From AP-15 sp963797115 (GTDB lineage Bacteria > Pseudomonadota > Alphaproteobacteria > ATCC43930 > CGMCC-115725): 64,000 bases of DNA. The DNA lies in assembly GCA_963797115.1 (NCBI GenBank), contig CAWCOH010000001.1:2170001-2234000 (forward strand), written 5' to 3'. Both the position numbers and the translations under genes were made by a program. The stretch's first letter is position 1. Every line of letters starts with the position of its first letter. The notes under the pieces were generated by a model. It was given only the letters and a program-made list of their open reading frames with translations. It ran no database searches and was not told the DNA's origin. This document shows positions 25,772 to 34,305 of the stretch, piece by piece.

Positions 25772-26587
25772 ATGCCCTCGTCTTGCATTACCAGCGTGGC
25801 AGCGATCATAGCCACGGTCCTCACCTCGCTTGCCTCGTCCGTTGCGCCGGCTCAGGAATCGGATCCCATCGAGCTGAGAATTGAAGTTTACGGCTTCGCC
25901 GGTTTCCATGTGTTGACCAATCGTACCCGGGTCGCTGCGTCGGCGGACGGGTATACCATCGCAACGGATCTGGACACACGAGGCATCGCCACTATCTTCA
26001 TCGATTTGACGAGCCACTCCGAGGTTCATGGAAGGCTCGTCAAGGCCGGGGCTCAGCCCACCGGGTACCGTTCCGAGGTGCGGCGGAACGGCACCGACCG
26101 TTACTACCGTATCGATTATCGCACAGACGGCTCGGTGGCGAGCGACCAGGCACCGCCCGTAGCGGCTTTGCAAAGTGCGGCGGCTACCGATCAGATGCGC
26201 GGCACTGTTGATCAGCTAACCGCGTTCTACATGCTCGAGCGACAACTTGCCCGGCGCGATGACTGTGCACTCGTTGTTCCGGTGTTCGATGGTCTCAGCC
26301 GCTACAATCTCCGCTTTACCAATGCCGGATCTGAGACGCTTTCACCCGAGGGGCGCCAACACTTCTCCGGGCCTACGCACGCCTGCGGCGTCAGCCGCGA
26401 GGATGTCGAGGGGTTCCCGACCGATCAAGGCGCAGGGACCTACAAGCGGGGCAAGATCTGGTATACCCGCGTGGGAAGCAATCAGATGGCACCCGTGCGA
26501 ATGGAGTTCGACACCGAATTCGGCGCCGTCCAGGGCTACCTCGGTATGCTGCGCGGAGGCGGCTTCGACCTGCGCTTCATCGATTGA
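25772..26587 (+). CDS. DUF3108-like periplasmic protein
   Basis: 271 residues; signal peptide SSCITSVAAIIATVLTSLAS with cleavage near APAQES. The mature part is beta-rich: ELRIEVYGFAGFHVLTNRT, SHSEVHGRLVKAGAQPTGY, YRIDYRTDG and RDDCALVVPVFDGLSRYNL, finishing GKIWYTRVGSNQMAPVRMEF. This order matches DUF3108 proteins, predicted outer-membrane-linked lipid-binding-like barrels of unknown function. Divergent from the devC-like operon with about 160 bases between starts, so they may share a regulatory region. Confidence 0.75.
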   Translation: MPSSCITSVAAIIATVLTSLASSVAPAQESDPIELRIEVYGFAGFHVLTNRTRVAASADGYTIATDLDTRGIATIFIDLTSHSEVHGRLVKAGAQPTGYRSEVRRNGTDRYYRIDYRTDGSVASDQAPPVAALQSAAATDQMRGTVDQLTAFYMLERQLARRDDCALVVPVFDGLSRYNLRFTNAGSETLSPEGRQHFSGPTHACGVSREDVEGFPTDQGAGTYKRGKIWYTRVGSNQMAPVRMEFDTEFGAVQGYLGMLRGGGFDLRFID

Positions 26588-27069
26588 AGCCGAGTAGGTT
26601 GCGGCGGCTACTGTCGGCACCGGTTCCCGCCCGGAGCGCTCTTCCGCCCTTCCGAACGGCGGCTCCCTGTGCCGGGGTCGCGCATCATGAGCGCTCTCCT
26701 TGGCTCGTCGGCACCGGCGCAGTCGGCCCGTCATCGAGAAGGCAAGTGCCGGAGCATGGGGATCGCATCCTGACCCGTCAATTCGCGCCGATGCGCGGTG
26801 GTAATCCCCCGTTAGAGCAACTGGTCTGGCGGAGATCGGAGGATGAAACCATCCATTCTCGCGGCGTTGCTCGTGCTCTGCGCCGCCCCGGTGGCTGCGC
26901 AAGATTGCTGTGCGAGTTGACGCAAGACCGACGGCGCGGCCCGCGAGAGAGTTCCGGCACTCGTTGTCCCAAGCACCGGACCCTTTTGACATGCTCGACC
27001 GTGCGGACGGCCTCAAATTATCAAGCCGCCTCTGAACACGGGCATTCTGAGACCGGCATTATGCCCGCA
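26588..27069. other. Gene-poor stretch with one tiny secreted-peptide frame
   Basis: Longer open frames here lack family resemblance and ribosome sites. The only frame with a good start is the 25-residue signal-peptide-like one at 26843. No repeat or RNA structure was noticed. Confidence 0.45.
26843..26920 (+). CDS. Possible 25-residue secreted peptide or truncated gene
   Basis: ATG 26843 follows GGAGATCGGAGG. It encodes KPSILAALLVLCAAPVAAQ and then DCCAS before TGA at 26918. This is a textbook signal peptide with cleavage after VAA, leaving only about six residues. The frame beyond the stop continues for about 22 codons without similarity I can name. Either a truncated secreted-protein gene or chance; low certainty. 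Confidence 0.3.
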   Translation: MKPSILAALLVLCAAPVAAQDCCAS

Positions 27070-27375
27070 TCAGGCGGCGCCATCCCGGCCATTGGGCTGC
27101 ACCGCGAAGACGATATCGGTCGGTTCAGGCTCGTGAGCCGACAAGCTGGTCTTTGTCTCATCGCTCCAACGGGCAATCTTAACGACCTGCCATGCCGGAG
27201 CCGCCACCGGGCTAGTGTCGGCTGGCTCCACGATACTGAGCCCGCTGCGGTCGAGAAAGTACGTATGGTCTCCGAATATCTCGTTCAGCCGTGCAACCGC
27301 GGGGTGATTGTCGGGTAGGGCCTCGGCTTCGAATTCATCCAGGGTTCGATCGATCATCGCGGAGGCTAGCTTCAT
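27070..27375 (-). CDS. Conserved small protein of unknown function
   Basis: 101 residues from ATG 27375 (AGGAG upstream; a preceding ATG at 27378 is adjacent). It begins with KLASAMIDRTLDEFEAEALP, then LNEIFGDHTYFLDRSGLSIV, EPADTSPVAAPAWQVVKIAR and VFAVQPN. This arrangement is familiar from Bradyrhizobium-like genomes as a small cytoplasmic protein without assigned function. No membrane segment or signal peptide. Codon use matches its neighbours. Stands alone. Confidence 0.7.
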   Translation of the reverse strand: MKLASAMIDRTLDEFEAEALPDNHPAVARLNEIFGDHTYFLDRSGLSIVEPADTSPVAAPAWQVVKIARWSDETKTSLSAHEPEPTDIVFAVQPNGRDGAA

Positions 27376-27562
27376 CACGCACTCCTCTTAGTCGGGTTTG
27401 CCTATTGAGAAAAACAGCCGTGCAGTCTTGCACGCAGTGCGGGCGCCTCCCACCGCCAGGTGGTCAAACGCTCTCAGATTCGGTCGACCCGCTTCTAGTG
27501 AGCTGGGGCGTCTTGCTGCAGTGTCAAGCAGTCACTGGCCGCCCTTGTGACCGGACGTACCC

Positions 27563-27757
27563 CTATTGCTGCCCCGCTTTGGGCCTGAGCAAGCGCAGCG
27601 CCTCACCGACAGTGAAGCCGAGTTTTCGCAAGCCTGCCAGTGCCTCCTGGTGGGTCAGCCTCTGATCGGAGCGCGGTGCAGCAGGCCCGAGATGGTAACG
27701 GCGCAGTATGCCTTCGAGCTCGGCCAAAGCCTCCTCGACAGAACGTTTTTCGATCAT
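27563..27757 (-). CDS. Small helical protein of unknown function
   Basis: 64 residues from ATG 27757, preceded by AGAGGGGAA; an upstream in-frame ATG at 27790 is less well placed. Sequence EKRSVEEALAELEGILRRYH, then TTG-rich QRLTHQEALAGLRKLGFTVG and EALRLLRPKAGQQ suggests two helices of helix-turn-helix character, as in EF-hand-like or adaptor folds, but no family can be named. Same strand as the gene at 27070 but about 190 bases apart. Confidence 0.5.
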   Translation of the reverse strand: MIEKRSVEEALAELEGILRRYHLGPAAPRSDQRLTHQEALAGLRKLGFTVGEALRLLRPKAGQQ

Positions 27758-28117
27758 CCGATTCCCCTCTTTAAAGTCAGGACAAGCCAATCAGGATCAT
27801 CCGGCGGGGCAGACTGCTCCATCGAACGCAACCCTCGTCTATCTTCGCGATCTCGCGGGTGAGCTTCGTGGCCACGTCCGCCAGCGCCCCCTTACCAGCT
27901 GGTGCGAGCGCTACCTTGATCAAGAGTTAGACAATGTCTTTCGCTCGTTTGGGCCGGTCTGGCAGTGCCATGCTGCGGCTGGCGATGGCCGCTCACTTTG
28001 GCGCCGTCGGACAGCGGTGTCGAGGCGACCAGATAATCCTCGGGTCTTGTTTGCAAGCTCCGAGCGAATGCCACAATCCGCTGGGCTCGCCACCTGTCCC
28101 CGACCCGCCGGTGGTCC
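27758..28117. other. Gene-free stretch between small protein and drug exporter
   Basis: No credible gene, repeat or RNA structure was seen on either strand. Open frames in the region are antisense or have no start signals. Confidence 0.4.
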
Positions 28118-29540
28118 TCAAGCCGAGCCGGGCTGGGCCCGGCGATAGCCGCTGACTTCGGCGCCGTCGAGGGGGGAGAGGCGCAGAAAGCCTAGTGCGG
28201 AGAGGAGCGGGATCAGCGCGATCAGATGGAGGGCGAGAGCGAAATCGCCGATGGTTACCTGGGCGGAGCCGGCGATCACCGCCAAGAGGGCCGCGCCGAC
28301 CGCGATGCCAAAGCCGCGCGCCAGCTGCTGCGCGACACCGCCGACGCTGGTGCTCTTGCTCAACAGCGGCGGCGGGACGTCGGCATAGCTGACCGTATTG
28401 AGAGCGAGGTACTGGATGCTGCGGACGCACCCGGAGAGAAGGAGGAGAAGGACGACCAGCCAGACCGGCGTCTCCGGGCGCAACAGCCCGCAGCCGGCGG
28501 TCACCGCAGCGGCGAGACAGGCATTGCCGGCGAGCAGGCGGCGAAAGCCGAAAACCCGCAGGAACCAGCCGGAGAAGGTGCGCACGAGCATCGCGCCGAG
28601 GCTCGCGGAGAAGGTCAAGAGGCCCGAATGCAACGGGCTCAGCCCAAAGCCGACCTGAAAAAAGAGCGGCAAGAGAAACGGTGTCGCGTCGAGGCCCATC
28701 CGGCACAGGCTCCCGGTCACCGTGCCGATGCGAAAGGTGCGGATGCGTAGGAGCCGCAGATCGAGGATCGGATCCTCGCGCCGCCGCGCGTGCCAGACAT
28801 AGACCAGCAGGATCGCGAAAGCAGCCGGAAAGAGCAACACACCGAGGCCGGCGGGGATGATCGGGCGTCCGAGATTTTCGATCGCGAATTCGAGAAAAGC
28901 GAGCCCCACTCCGGCGAGGACAAAGCCGCGGAGATCGAATCGGGTGGGCGCCGGGGCGCGGTAGTTGTCGATCAAGTAGAGGGTCAGAACGAAACCGGCG
29001 ATGCCGATCGGGACGTTGAGATAAAAGATCGCGCGCCAGGAGAAATAGGTCGTCAGGAAGCCGCCGACGATCGGCCCCACGGTCGGCCCGATCATCGCTG
29101 GGATCGTCATCCAGTTCATCGCCGAGACGAGCCCCGAGCGCGGAAAGCTGCGCAGCAGGATCAGCCGCCCGACCGGGGTCATCATCGCGCCGCCAAATCC
29201 TTGCACGACGCGCATCAGCAGCATCATCGGCAGGCTCGTCGACAGCCCGCAGAGTGCCGAGCCGACGGCAAAAATCGCGATCGCGGCGCAAAACACCACC
29301 TTTGCACCGAGCCGGTCGGCGATCCACCCGCTCAACGGAATAAAGACGGCGAGGCTCAACAAATAGCTGGTGATCACCAGATTGAGCCGCAGCGGATGCT
29401 CGCCCAGACTCTGTGCCATGTCGGGGATCGCCACCGCGATCATCGTCGAAGTCGAGGCCTTCCATGAAAAAGGCGCAGCCGATGACGAGCGGGATCAGGA
29501 TCCTGAGCCGAGGCTCCCTCGTGGTGCCGGTCGACGTCAT
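28118..29540 (-). pseudogene. DHA2-type MFS drug exporter, single-base frameshift near N-terminus
   Basis: From ATG 29540 the frame reads LRILIPLVIGCAFFMEGLD and then, because of one extra base at 29449-29450 (GACTTCGACG for GACTCGACG), shifts out of frame; the expected STMIAVAIPDMAQSLG follows in the frame starting at 29443 and runs to 28118 without further damage. The body carries DRLGAKVVFCAA (motif A), RVVQGFGGAMMTPVGRLIL (motif B) and GPTVGPIVGGFL (motif C), and 14 helices in all, as in EmrB/QacA. The intact protein would be about 473 residues exporting lipophilic drugs by proton exchange. An ATG at 29443 could still start a protein lacking half of helix 1. Confidence 0.82.
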
Positions 29541-29617
29541 GAGGTATCGCGCGAGTGGCCGTTGACACCAAGAGCAGGTGAGACCATAGCCCATCGCATA
29601 CCTCGGGTGGCGCGATA

Positions 29618-30157
29618 ATGGCGAGCGCTCGCGAAATCGGAACGGAGCTCTTGGAGCGCTGGGCGCTGGGCTATCTCGGGCGGTATGCTAGCTCCGCCGA
29701 GAATTTGCAGCGCGTGCTGATGCGACGGGTGCGGCGGCACGGCCCCGAAGCCGTGCCGCCGGCCAGGCCGCTGATCGAGGCGATCCTCATCCGCTATCGC
29801 GAAGCAGGATTGCTCGACGATGCCGCTTATGCCGCCGGGCGGGCCGGGACGCTGCACCGCCGCGGCGCTTCGTTAAGGATGATCCGCGCCCGGCTAGCCG
29901 CCAAGGGAGTTGCCGCCGAAGTGGTCGCCGGTGCGGTCGGTTCGTTGCAGGAACTGGACCCGGACCCCGACCTCGCCGCCGCCTGCGCCTTTGCCCGCCG
30001 ACGCCGACTCGGAGTGTTCCGCCGAACGGCTGTAGACCGTCCGCGCGAGCTTGGGGCCTTTGCCCGGGCCGGGTTCAGCCGCCGCGTCGCCGAAGCCGTA
30101 CTCGCCTGCGCCGACGAGGAGGCGGTCGTGGCACTCGCCCGCGACGGGATCGGCTGA
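29618..30157 (+). CDS. recX: RecX family regulatory protein
   Basis: 179 residues. The three-helix tandem repeats of RecX are visible: ALGYLGRYASSAENLQRVL with RRVRRH, then YREAGLLDDAAYAAGRAGTL and SLRMIRARLAAKGVAAEVV, then ARRRRLGVFRR and FARAGFSRRVAEAVL. RecX binds RecA filaments and limits recombination and SOS. The alphaproteobacterial form is this size. It is not next to recA here. Its stop lies 6 bases from the stop of the convergent MscS gene. Confidence 0.85.
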   Translation: MASAREIGTELLERWALGYLGRYASSAENLQRVLMRRVRRHGPEAVPPARPLIEAILIRYREAGLLDDAAYAAGRAGTLHRRGASLRMIRARLAAKGVAAEVVAGAVGSLQELDPDPDLAAACAFARRRRLGVFRRTAVDRPRELGAFARAGFSRRVAEAVLACADEEAVVALARDGIG

Positions 30158-30163
30158 ACCGCA

Positions 30164-32392
30164 TCACGCGCGCCGACGCTCGCTCGGCTGCGCGAGGTGG
30201 TCGAGGGTGGCGGCGGGGCCGGCGATCGCCACTGGGCTCGGATCACGCATGGCGATGCCATGTTTTTCAAATGCGATCTTGACCAGGCGGTTGAAGGCAC
30301 GCCCGACTTTCCATTGCTGCATCGGCAGCGTGCGGATCCGCACCAGCAGCACGACCCAGAGCTGCTCGAGGCTGTCGACCCCGAGATAGTCGAAGGGCTC
30401 CAGGATCAGCGGCTGTAGCTCCTCATCGCTCATCAGCTCCTCGCTGACCCCGCGCAGTATCTCGACGACGCGATCGATGTCCTCGCGATAAGAGATCGTG
30501 ATCCGGGCCACGACATGAGCGAAGTCCTTGGTCAGGTTCTTGACGGTCGTGACCTCGCTGAACGGCAAGGTGTGGACGACGCCGCTGAGGTCGCGCAGCC
30601 GGATCGTGCGTACCGTGATCGCTTCGACAACCCCCGCATGCTCCTTGCCGAGATCGACGATATCGCCGACCGCAAGCTGATCCTCCATCAGGATGAACAG
30701 GCCGGTAATGATATCCTTGACCAGAGCCTGACTGCCAAAACCGATCGCCAGGCCGACGACCCCGGCGCCAGCCAGCAGGGGCGCGATGTCGATGCCGATA
30801 TGGGACAGGACGATCAACGAGGTCAGCACGATGATAACGACAAGCATCGCGGTGCGCAGCAGCGGCAACAATGTGTGGGCGCGGGTTCGGCGCGGCGCGG
30901 CGCTCGCGTCGATCTTCCCCAGATAGCGCTCGATCGCGGCGGCGACTGCTTCCCACGCAGCAGTGGCCGCGGCGAGCACGATGCCGATCGAGAGAAGGTT
31001 TCCGGTTACTCGCCGGCCGAAATCAGAGCCGAACCAACCGAAGGCTTGGAAGTTCCAAGCCTGGAGCACCGTCAGCGCAGCCACCACATAAACGGCGATG
31101 CTGATCAACATGGTCAGGATCGGAAGATAGCGGTTGGCGCGCTGCTCGAGTGTCGGGAACTGCGCCTGCAGCTCCGGACTGATCGCGAAACCGCGCCGGC
31201 TCAAATCTCCGATGAAGTGGACGATGAGTTGCGCAGCGACAATGACGACGAGGCTGAGCGTGGTGGCGCGTGCGACGTAGAGGAAGCCGCCTTCGATCCG
31301 CAGCGCATAAATCAGGTAAACACCGGAAATATAGAGAAGAGCAAGGACGGGCCAGATTTCCGCGAGGCTGCGTCGAATACGTGCCCAACCCGACGCCGAG
31401 GCTGATCCGCCGCCGATCCATTTAGCGACCGGCGTCCGGTTTTGGAGCACGAAGATTATTGCAAGGAGGGCCAGCACCAAGCCAACCACGTTCAGTATCA
31501 GTGCATAAATCGCTCCGGGAGCGCCGAGCCACCATGCCGCCTCGGGGACCGCATAGCCGAAGATTCCCCAGAAGACGAAACGCCTGATCCAGATGTAGAG
31601 ATAGTTGCGGGTTTCTGCTTCGACCGGCAAAAATACTGTGCCGACATCGGCAGGCAGCAGAATATTTTTAGCAACACAGAGAAGAAGGCGGGCCTCGACT
31701 GTCGCAGTCAGGAGCACGGACAAAATGATTCGGGCGCGGGAGAGCGGCTCGACTACCATCGACAAGGCCGTGTATCCGATCGCCGCAAAAACCACGATGG
31801 GCAGCACGTCCAAGACGAGGCCGAAGAACGCGAACAAGGCTCGGATCGGACGAGCGTCGCTGCGGCGCGTCGGCAAGCGAGGCGCCAGCCTGGCGAGGAC
31901 CCAACGCAGAATTCTCTCGGCAATAAGCGCGAACCCGAAGACCAGGATTGCCGCATATGCGGCCTCGAGCCAGAGCGCTCGCGCCCCGGGATCCGATATC
32001 TGCTCACGGGCCCAGCCGAGCAGACGCGGCGCATCGACGATGACCGCGACACCAGCGAGAATCTCGCCGGTCAGAGCATCGATCTGCTGCGACAACTGGC
32101 CGAAAAGCGGAACTGCCGCCGGCTTCTCTTCAGCGCTGCCGCGTTGCGCTGCGATCAGCGCGCGCAGATCTGCGACGAGCTTCGCGCGCGCCGAGTCATT
32201 CTGCAGGGTATCGACGAGCCGCTCGAGCTCGTCGACCGACACCGGCGCGGCTTGTGCCGACGGTGGAGCCGGCTCCGCTCGCGCCACGGGCGGCACGGCG
32301 GCGGCAACGCAGAGCAGCAGCAAAAAGGCGGCCCGATACCCCAATCGCCCAATCCGTCCCCTGTGGTTCTGTTCGGAACGCTCGACCGTCAC
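30164..32392 (-). CDS. MscS family mechanosensitive ion channel
   Basis: 742 residues from GTG 32392, which overlaps the stop of the upstream PaiB-like gene as GTGA, so it is coupled to it. A longer open frame upstream is antisense-like and lacks a signal peptide. A signal peptide (AAFLLLLCVAAAVPPVARA) precedes a periplasmic helical domain, about ten membrane helices and the MscS core: the pore helix LAGAGVVGLAIGFGSQALVK, then the beta domain VGDIVDLGKEHAGVVEAITV and a C-terminal alpha-beta domain. Large MscS members of this kind protect against osmotic downshock. Confidence 0.9.
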   Translation of the reverse strand: MTVERSEQNHRGRIGRLGYRAAFLLLLCVAAAVPPVARAEPAPPSAQAAPVSVDELERLVDTLQNDSARAKLVADLRALIAAQRGSAEEKPAAVPLFGQLSQQIDALTGEILAGVAVIVDAPRLLGWAREQISDPGARALWLEAAYAAILVFGFALIAERILRWVLARLAPRLPTRRSDARPIRALFAFFGLVLDVLPIVVFAAIGYTALSMVVEPLSRARIILSVLLTATVEARLLLCVAKNILLPADVGTVFLPVEAETRNYLYIWIRRFVFWGIFGYAVPEAAWWLGAPGAIYALILNVVGLVLALLAIIFVLQNRTPVAKWIGGGSASASGWARIRRSLAEIWPVLALLYISGVYLIYALRIEGGFLYVARATTLSLVVIVAAQLIVHFIGDLSRRGFAISPELQAQFPTLEQRANRYLPILTMLISIAVYVVAALTVLQAWNFQAFGWFGSDFGRRVTGNLLSIGIVLAAATAAWEAVAAAIERYLGKIDASAAPRRTRAHTLLPLLRTAMLVVIIVLTSLIVLSHIGIDIAPLLAGAGVVGLAIGFGSQALVKDIITGLFILMEDQLAVGDIVDLGKEHAGVVEAITVRTIRLRDLSGVVHTLPFSEVTTVKNLTKDFAHVVARITISYREDIDRVVEILRGVSEELMSDEELQPLILEPFDYLGVDSLEQLWVVLLVRIRTLPMQQWKVGRAFNRLVKIAFEKHGIAMRDPSPVAIAGPAATLDHLAQPSERRRA

Positions 32393-33018
32393 TTGGGTTC
32401 CCGCTGACGCATCAACTGTGCGACGGCAAGAGCATCGGCATCGTTCCGGCGTTCGAGCGCGGCGATGACGCGCGGGCGATCGGCGGCAGGTCGGTTTTGG
32501 CTCAGCTTGTACTTGCCTTCTAATCGGGTCACGGTGACGTCGAGGCCGATGATCCCTTTCAGCATGCCGTCGAGGTAAGTCTCGGGCAGGTCCTCGATCC
32601 GCCAGGGAGTTGGGCTGCCGGCTTCGTGTCGATCCGCCAGTCGGCGCAGCAACCGATGCAGCCATTTACTGTCTTCAACCAGCCGGATCGTTCCATAAGC
32701 GTGGACGTCGACATAGTTCCAGGTTGGGACACTCGGGGCGCCGGCGTACCATCTCGGCGAGATGTAGGCGTGCGGACCGCTGAAAATTGCCAGCACCTCG
32801 CCACTCCCCTGGCCGAGATCCTCGACCTGCGGGTTCGGGCGCGCAAGGTGGGCGAGCAGATGCAGCTCCTCGTCGCGGCGTTCGACCAGAAACGGAATGT
32901 GGCTTGCCACCAGCCCACCTAGTCCGTGGCTGAGGAGAAGGCCGAAATCGTGCCGTTCAATGTGCTCCACCAGCACCGCGGGGCGCGTTTCGGCGAAAGC
33001 GAGAGGCAAATAGACCAC
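32389..33018 (-). CDS. PaiB-like FMN-binding negative transcriptional regulator
   Basis: 209 residues from GTG 33018, with GGAG seven bases upstream; starting at the ATG 33060 would add residues not found in the family. Family core: YLPLAFAETRPAVLVEHIER at the N-terminus, GLVASHIPFLVERRDEELHL, the FSGPHAYISPRWY motif of the FMN-binding split barrel, VPTWNYVDVHAYG, and a C-terminal GIIGLDVTVTRLEGKYKLSQNR. PaiB of Bacillus acts on sporulation and degradative-enzyme genes; in proteobacteria the role is poorly known. First of a coupled pair with the MscS gene. Confidence 0.87.
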   Translation of the reverse strand: MVYLPLAFAETRPAVLVEHIERHDFGLLLSHGLGGLVASHIPFLVERRDEELHLLAHLARPNPQVEDLGQGSGEVLAIFSGPHAYISPRWYAGAPSVPTWNYVDVHAYGTIRLVEDSKWLHRLLRRLADRHEAGSPTPWRIEDLPETYLDGMLKGIIGLDVTVTRLEGKYKLSQNRPAADRPRVIAALERRNDADALAVAQLMRQREPK

Positions 33019-33040
33019 GAGACAATCTCCGGCTCGGGCG

Positions 33041-33670
33041 TCAGCCCATATGCGTAGCAAGGAGGTCGACGAGCAGCGCGGCTCCGGATAGCAGTAGGAT
33101 GGCGCCCGAGCCGCGGTTGATCCAAGCGAGATGATGCGGCTCGAACGAGCGCAACCATAGCCCGATGCCGAAGCTGAGGGCGAGCCACCACAGCAGCGAG
33201 CCGACCCAAACGCCGAGCACCAAGATCGCAGCGCGTCCCAGTGTGGCTTCGGCGCCGCTCAGACCGACAGCGGCAAAAATCGCGAGGAAGGCGAGGATCG
33301 TTATCGGATTGGTCAAAGTCAGTGCAAAGGTCGAAGCGTAGTACCAGGAAAGGCTTTGCGGATCCGAGGCCGAGGCCGCCTCGGGCCGCTTGGCGAACAG
33401 GGCGCGGCTGCCGACGGCAAGGAGCAGGCAGGCCCCCGCAACGCGCAACCATCGCTGGTAGCCGATCAGCCAATCGGAGACGACGGTGAGGCCGTACCCG
33501 GCGATGATCCCGAAGACGGCATCAGCGGTGGCAGCGCCGAGCCCTGAGACAAAGCCGGCGAGCTTTCCTTCGACGGCGGTTCGCCGGATGCACATCACTC
33601 CGACCGGACCGACCGGAACCGCAATGATGACCCCGACCAGGACGCCTTTCAGAAAAAACAGCAAAAGCAT
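33041..33670 (-). CDS. LysE/RhtB family amino-acid exporter
   Basis: 209 residues from ATG 33670; the open frame extends upstream, but only from here does the hydrophobic start (LLLFFLKGVLVGVIIAVPVG) make sense. Six helices, with PVGPVGVMCIRRTAVEG and FALTLTNPITILAFLAIFAA as in LysE-type exporters of lysine, threonine, homoserine lactones or related solutes. Located in the inner membrane. Followed 22 bases later by the PaiB-like gene on the same strand, so probably the promoter-proximal gene of the LysE-PaiB-MscS unit. Confidence 0.88.
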   Translation of the reverse strand: MLLLFFLKGVLVGVIIAVPVGPVGVMCIRRTAVEGKLAGFVSGLGAATADAVFGIIAGYGLTVVSDWLIGYQRWLRVAGACLLLAVGSRALFAKRPEAASASDPQSLSWYYASTFALTLTNPITILAFLAIFAAVGLSGAEATLGRAAILVLGVWVGSLLWWLALSFGIGLWLRSFEPHHLAWINRGSGAILLLSGAALLVDLLATHMG

Positions 33671-33810
33671 CCGGATGGAACCCCCGGGGCGGAGCGGGCG
33701 CCAGTCTCCGGGAACCGCCGAGGGGGCGCAACCCGAAATGCGGCGGTGCAATAACGTCGGCTGACGGTTATGCTCAAAGTTACGTCAGTCGAGCTGCGCA
33801 GGGGTCACCG

Positions 33811-34305
33811 ATGACAGTTGAGGATGCGTATCGATTCGAATTTACGTCGATCGACGGCGACAGGCTGGCGATGCAGGATTGGCGCGGTCGGCCGGTCCTC
33901 GTGGTCAACACCGCCTCCTATTGCGGTTATACCCCGCAATACAGTGATCTCCAGACGTTGTGGCAGCGCTACCGCGACCGCGGGCTCGTCGTGCTCGGCG
34001 TGCCGTCGAACGATTTCGGGGCGCAGGAACCGGGGTCGGCCATGGAGATCAAGCGCTTCTGCGCCGCGGGTTATGCGGTGGACTTCCCGCTCACCGAAAA
34101 GTCCCGCGTCATCGGCGGCGAGGCCCATCCCTTCTATCGCTGGATCGCCGAGACGCTGGGCGAGGCCGGCACGCCGCGCTGGAATTTTCACAAATACCTG
34201 ATCGGTCCCGATGGCCAGCCCGCCGGCACATGGCCGGCGCAGGTGCCCCCCACCGACCGTCGAATCACCGCCGAGATCGAAGCCCTGCTGGCGCCTCTAT
34301 CCTAA
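33811..34305 (+). CDS. Glutathione peroxidase family protein
   Basis: 164 residues. The peroxidatic Cys38 lies in NTASYCGYTPQYSDLQTL, and WNFHKYLI (Trp124, Asn125) gives two further members of the catalytic tetrad. The usual Gln of the NQFG motif is Asp68 here (PSNDFGAQEPGS), a departure from the canonical tetrad. It lacks Sec and lacks a signal peptide, so it is a cytoplasmic Cys-type enzyme reducing hydroperoxides, most likely with thioredoxin as reductant. The stop overlaps the stop of the convergent cyclase gene by nine bases. Confidence 0.9.
   Translation: MTVEDAYRFEFTSIDGDRLAMQDWRGRPVLVVNTASYCGYTPQYSDLQTLWQRYRDRGLVVLGVPSNDFGAQEPGSAMEIKRFCAAGYAVDFPLTEKSRVIGGEAHPFYRWIAETLGEAGTPRWNFHKYLIGPDGQPAGTWPAQVPPTDRRITAEIEALLAPLS

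Noticed and set aside
26584..27318. Long plus-strand frame after the DUF3108-like gene
   Set aside because: No ribosome site, no family similarity, and antisense to the conserved small gene at 27070.
30515..32407. Plus-strand frames across the MscS gene
   Set aside because: Antisense; the MscS reading has clear channel motifs and signal peptide.
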